A stretch of 62,975 nt of DNA, from NCBI GenBank assembly GCA_022578965.1, contig MU400735.1, positions 1-62,975 of the forward strand, written 5' to 3'. Both the position numbers and the translations under genes were made by a program. The notes beneath the pieces were generated by a model. The model ran no database searches. It was not told where the DNA came from and was given only the letters and a program-made list of their open reading frames with translations. Positions 62,632 to 62,975 of this stretch are shown one piece after another (position 1 is the stretch's first letter; every line of letters begins with the position of its first letter). The stretch comes from Xylaria sp. FL1777. Lineage: Eukaryota; Ascomycota; Sordariomycetes; Xylariales; Xylariaceae.

Positions 62632-62975
62632 TTTATAAGCAGGGTTAAAAAATTAGTACTTAATATAAGGACTAATTTTAGTAGTACTAAATTAGTATTA
62701 ATATTAATACTAAAGTTTAAGTACTAATTTAGTATTAATACTACTAAGTACTAAACTAAATTAGTATTTAGTAGTACTAAAGATTAATTTAATAGTACTA
62801 AAAGTACTAAAAGTACTAATTTTTAATTTTTTTAAAGGGAAAAAAAAGGTTTTTATTAATATATTTAATTAAACCTTTAAAAATAAATTTTAAAAAAATA
62901 TATTATTATATAAAACCAATAAAGGTATTTTTTATATTTAATTATAAATAGCTTATGTAATAATGTATATTAAAT
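62632..62975. mobile_element. Left end of a hAT-like element running off the window
   Basis: Terminus CAGGGTTAAAAAATTAGTAC begins at 62640 and is followed by TACTTAATATAAGGACTAA and dense TACTAAA/TTAGTA motifs to about 62825, the same layout as 10407-10645. The predicted 8-bp duplication is TTTATAAG (62632-62639). The right end lies outside the window. Confidence 0.65.

Noticed and set aside
1..62975. Organellar (mitochondrial) origin because of extreme AT content
   Set aside because: Spliceosomal introns, P450 genes, LTR retroelements and RIP-type transitions identify nuclear DNA; no mitochondrial gene is seen.

Overview
The window looks like part of a filamentous ascomycete (Pezizomycotina-type) genome with strong repeat-induced point mutation (RIP). 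A small island of ordinary base composition (about 913-4650) carries two cytochrome P450 genes with short GT-AG introns and CTAAT/CTAAC branch sites typical of fungi. The rest, more than 90% of the window, is an extremely AT-rich block in which every recognisable sequence is a transposon or satellite. These carry C-to-T and G-to-A changes, mostly CpA to TpA, turning Gln/Trp codons into stops and Asp codons into Asn. No tRNA, rRNA, CRISPR, or intact cellular gene is visible outside the island.

Layout. 1-545 is a 118-bp tandem array. 705-926 is the end of a hAT-like transposon whose CAGGG terminus cuts straight into P450-1 (910-2325, minus), removing its haem-binding C-terminus. P450-2 (3321-4616, plus, divergent from P450-1) keeps its C-terminal motifs but lacks a convincing N-terminus and carries a stop and a frame break. 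From 4.65 kb on there is a transposon graveyard: a 1.9-kb LINE-like family with 13-16-bp target duplications (5300-7255; 5'-truncated inverted copy 11189-12350; nested pair 48253-52125; 59762-61739); a solo LTR (8739-9255); a fold-back element (9386-9897); a hAT-type element with an 8-bp duplication (10399-12646); a 3.6-kb minisatellite with a 102-bp unit (14068-17690); and a structurally complete Ty3/Gypsy chromovirus (20444-28155, plus) with 522-bp LTRs. A second, minus-strand retroelement lies between 305-bp direct repeats (29611-44582). Several tandem arrays, two short inverted-repeat elements that partly escaped AT-enrichment (52.1 and 58.0 kb), and a second hAT terminus running off the right edge (62640) complete the window.

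The order of events can be partly read. The Gypsy element landed inside a roughly 530-bp repeat whose uninterrupted copy survives at 47.1-47.6 kb. One LINE copy landed inside an inverted copy of itself. Another LINE copy landed inside the hAT element. The two P450s are the only sequences suggesting a metabolic role. Neither can encode a complete enzyme from what is in the window. I see no convincing previously undescribed functional system; the most informative signals are the insertion junctions and the pattern of RIP damage.
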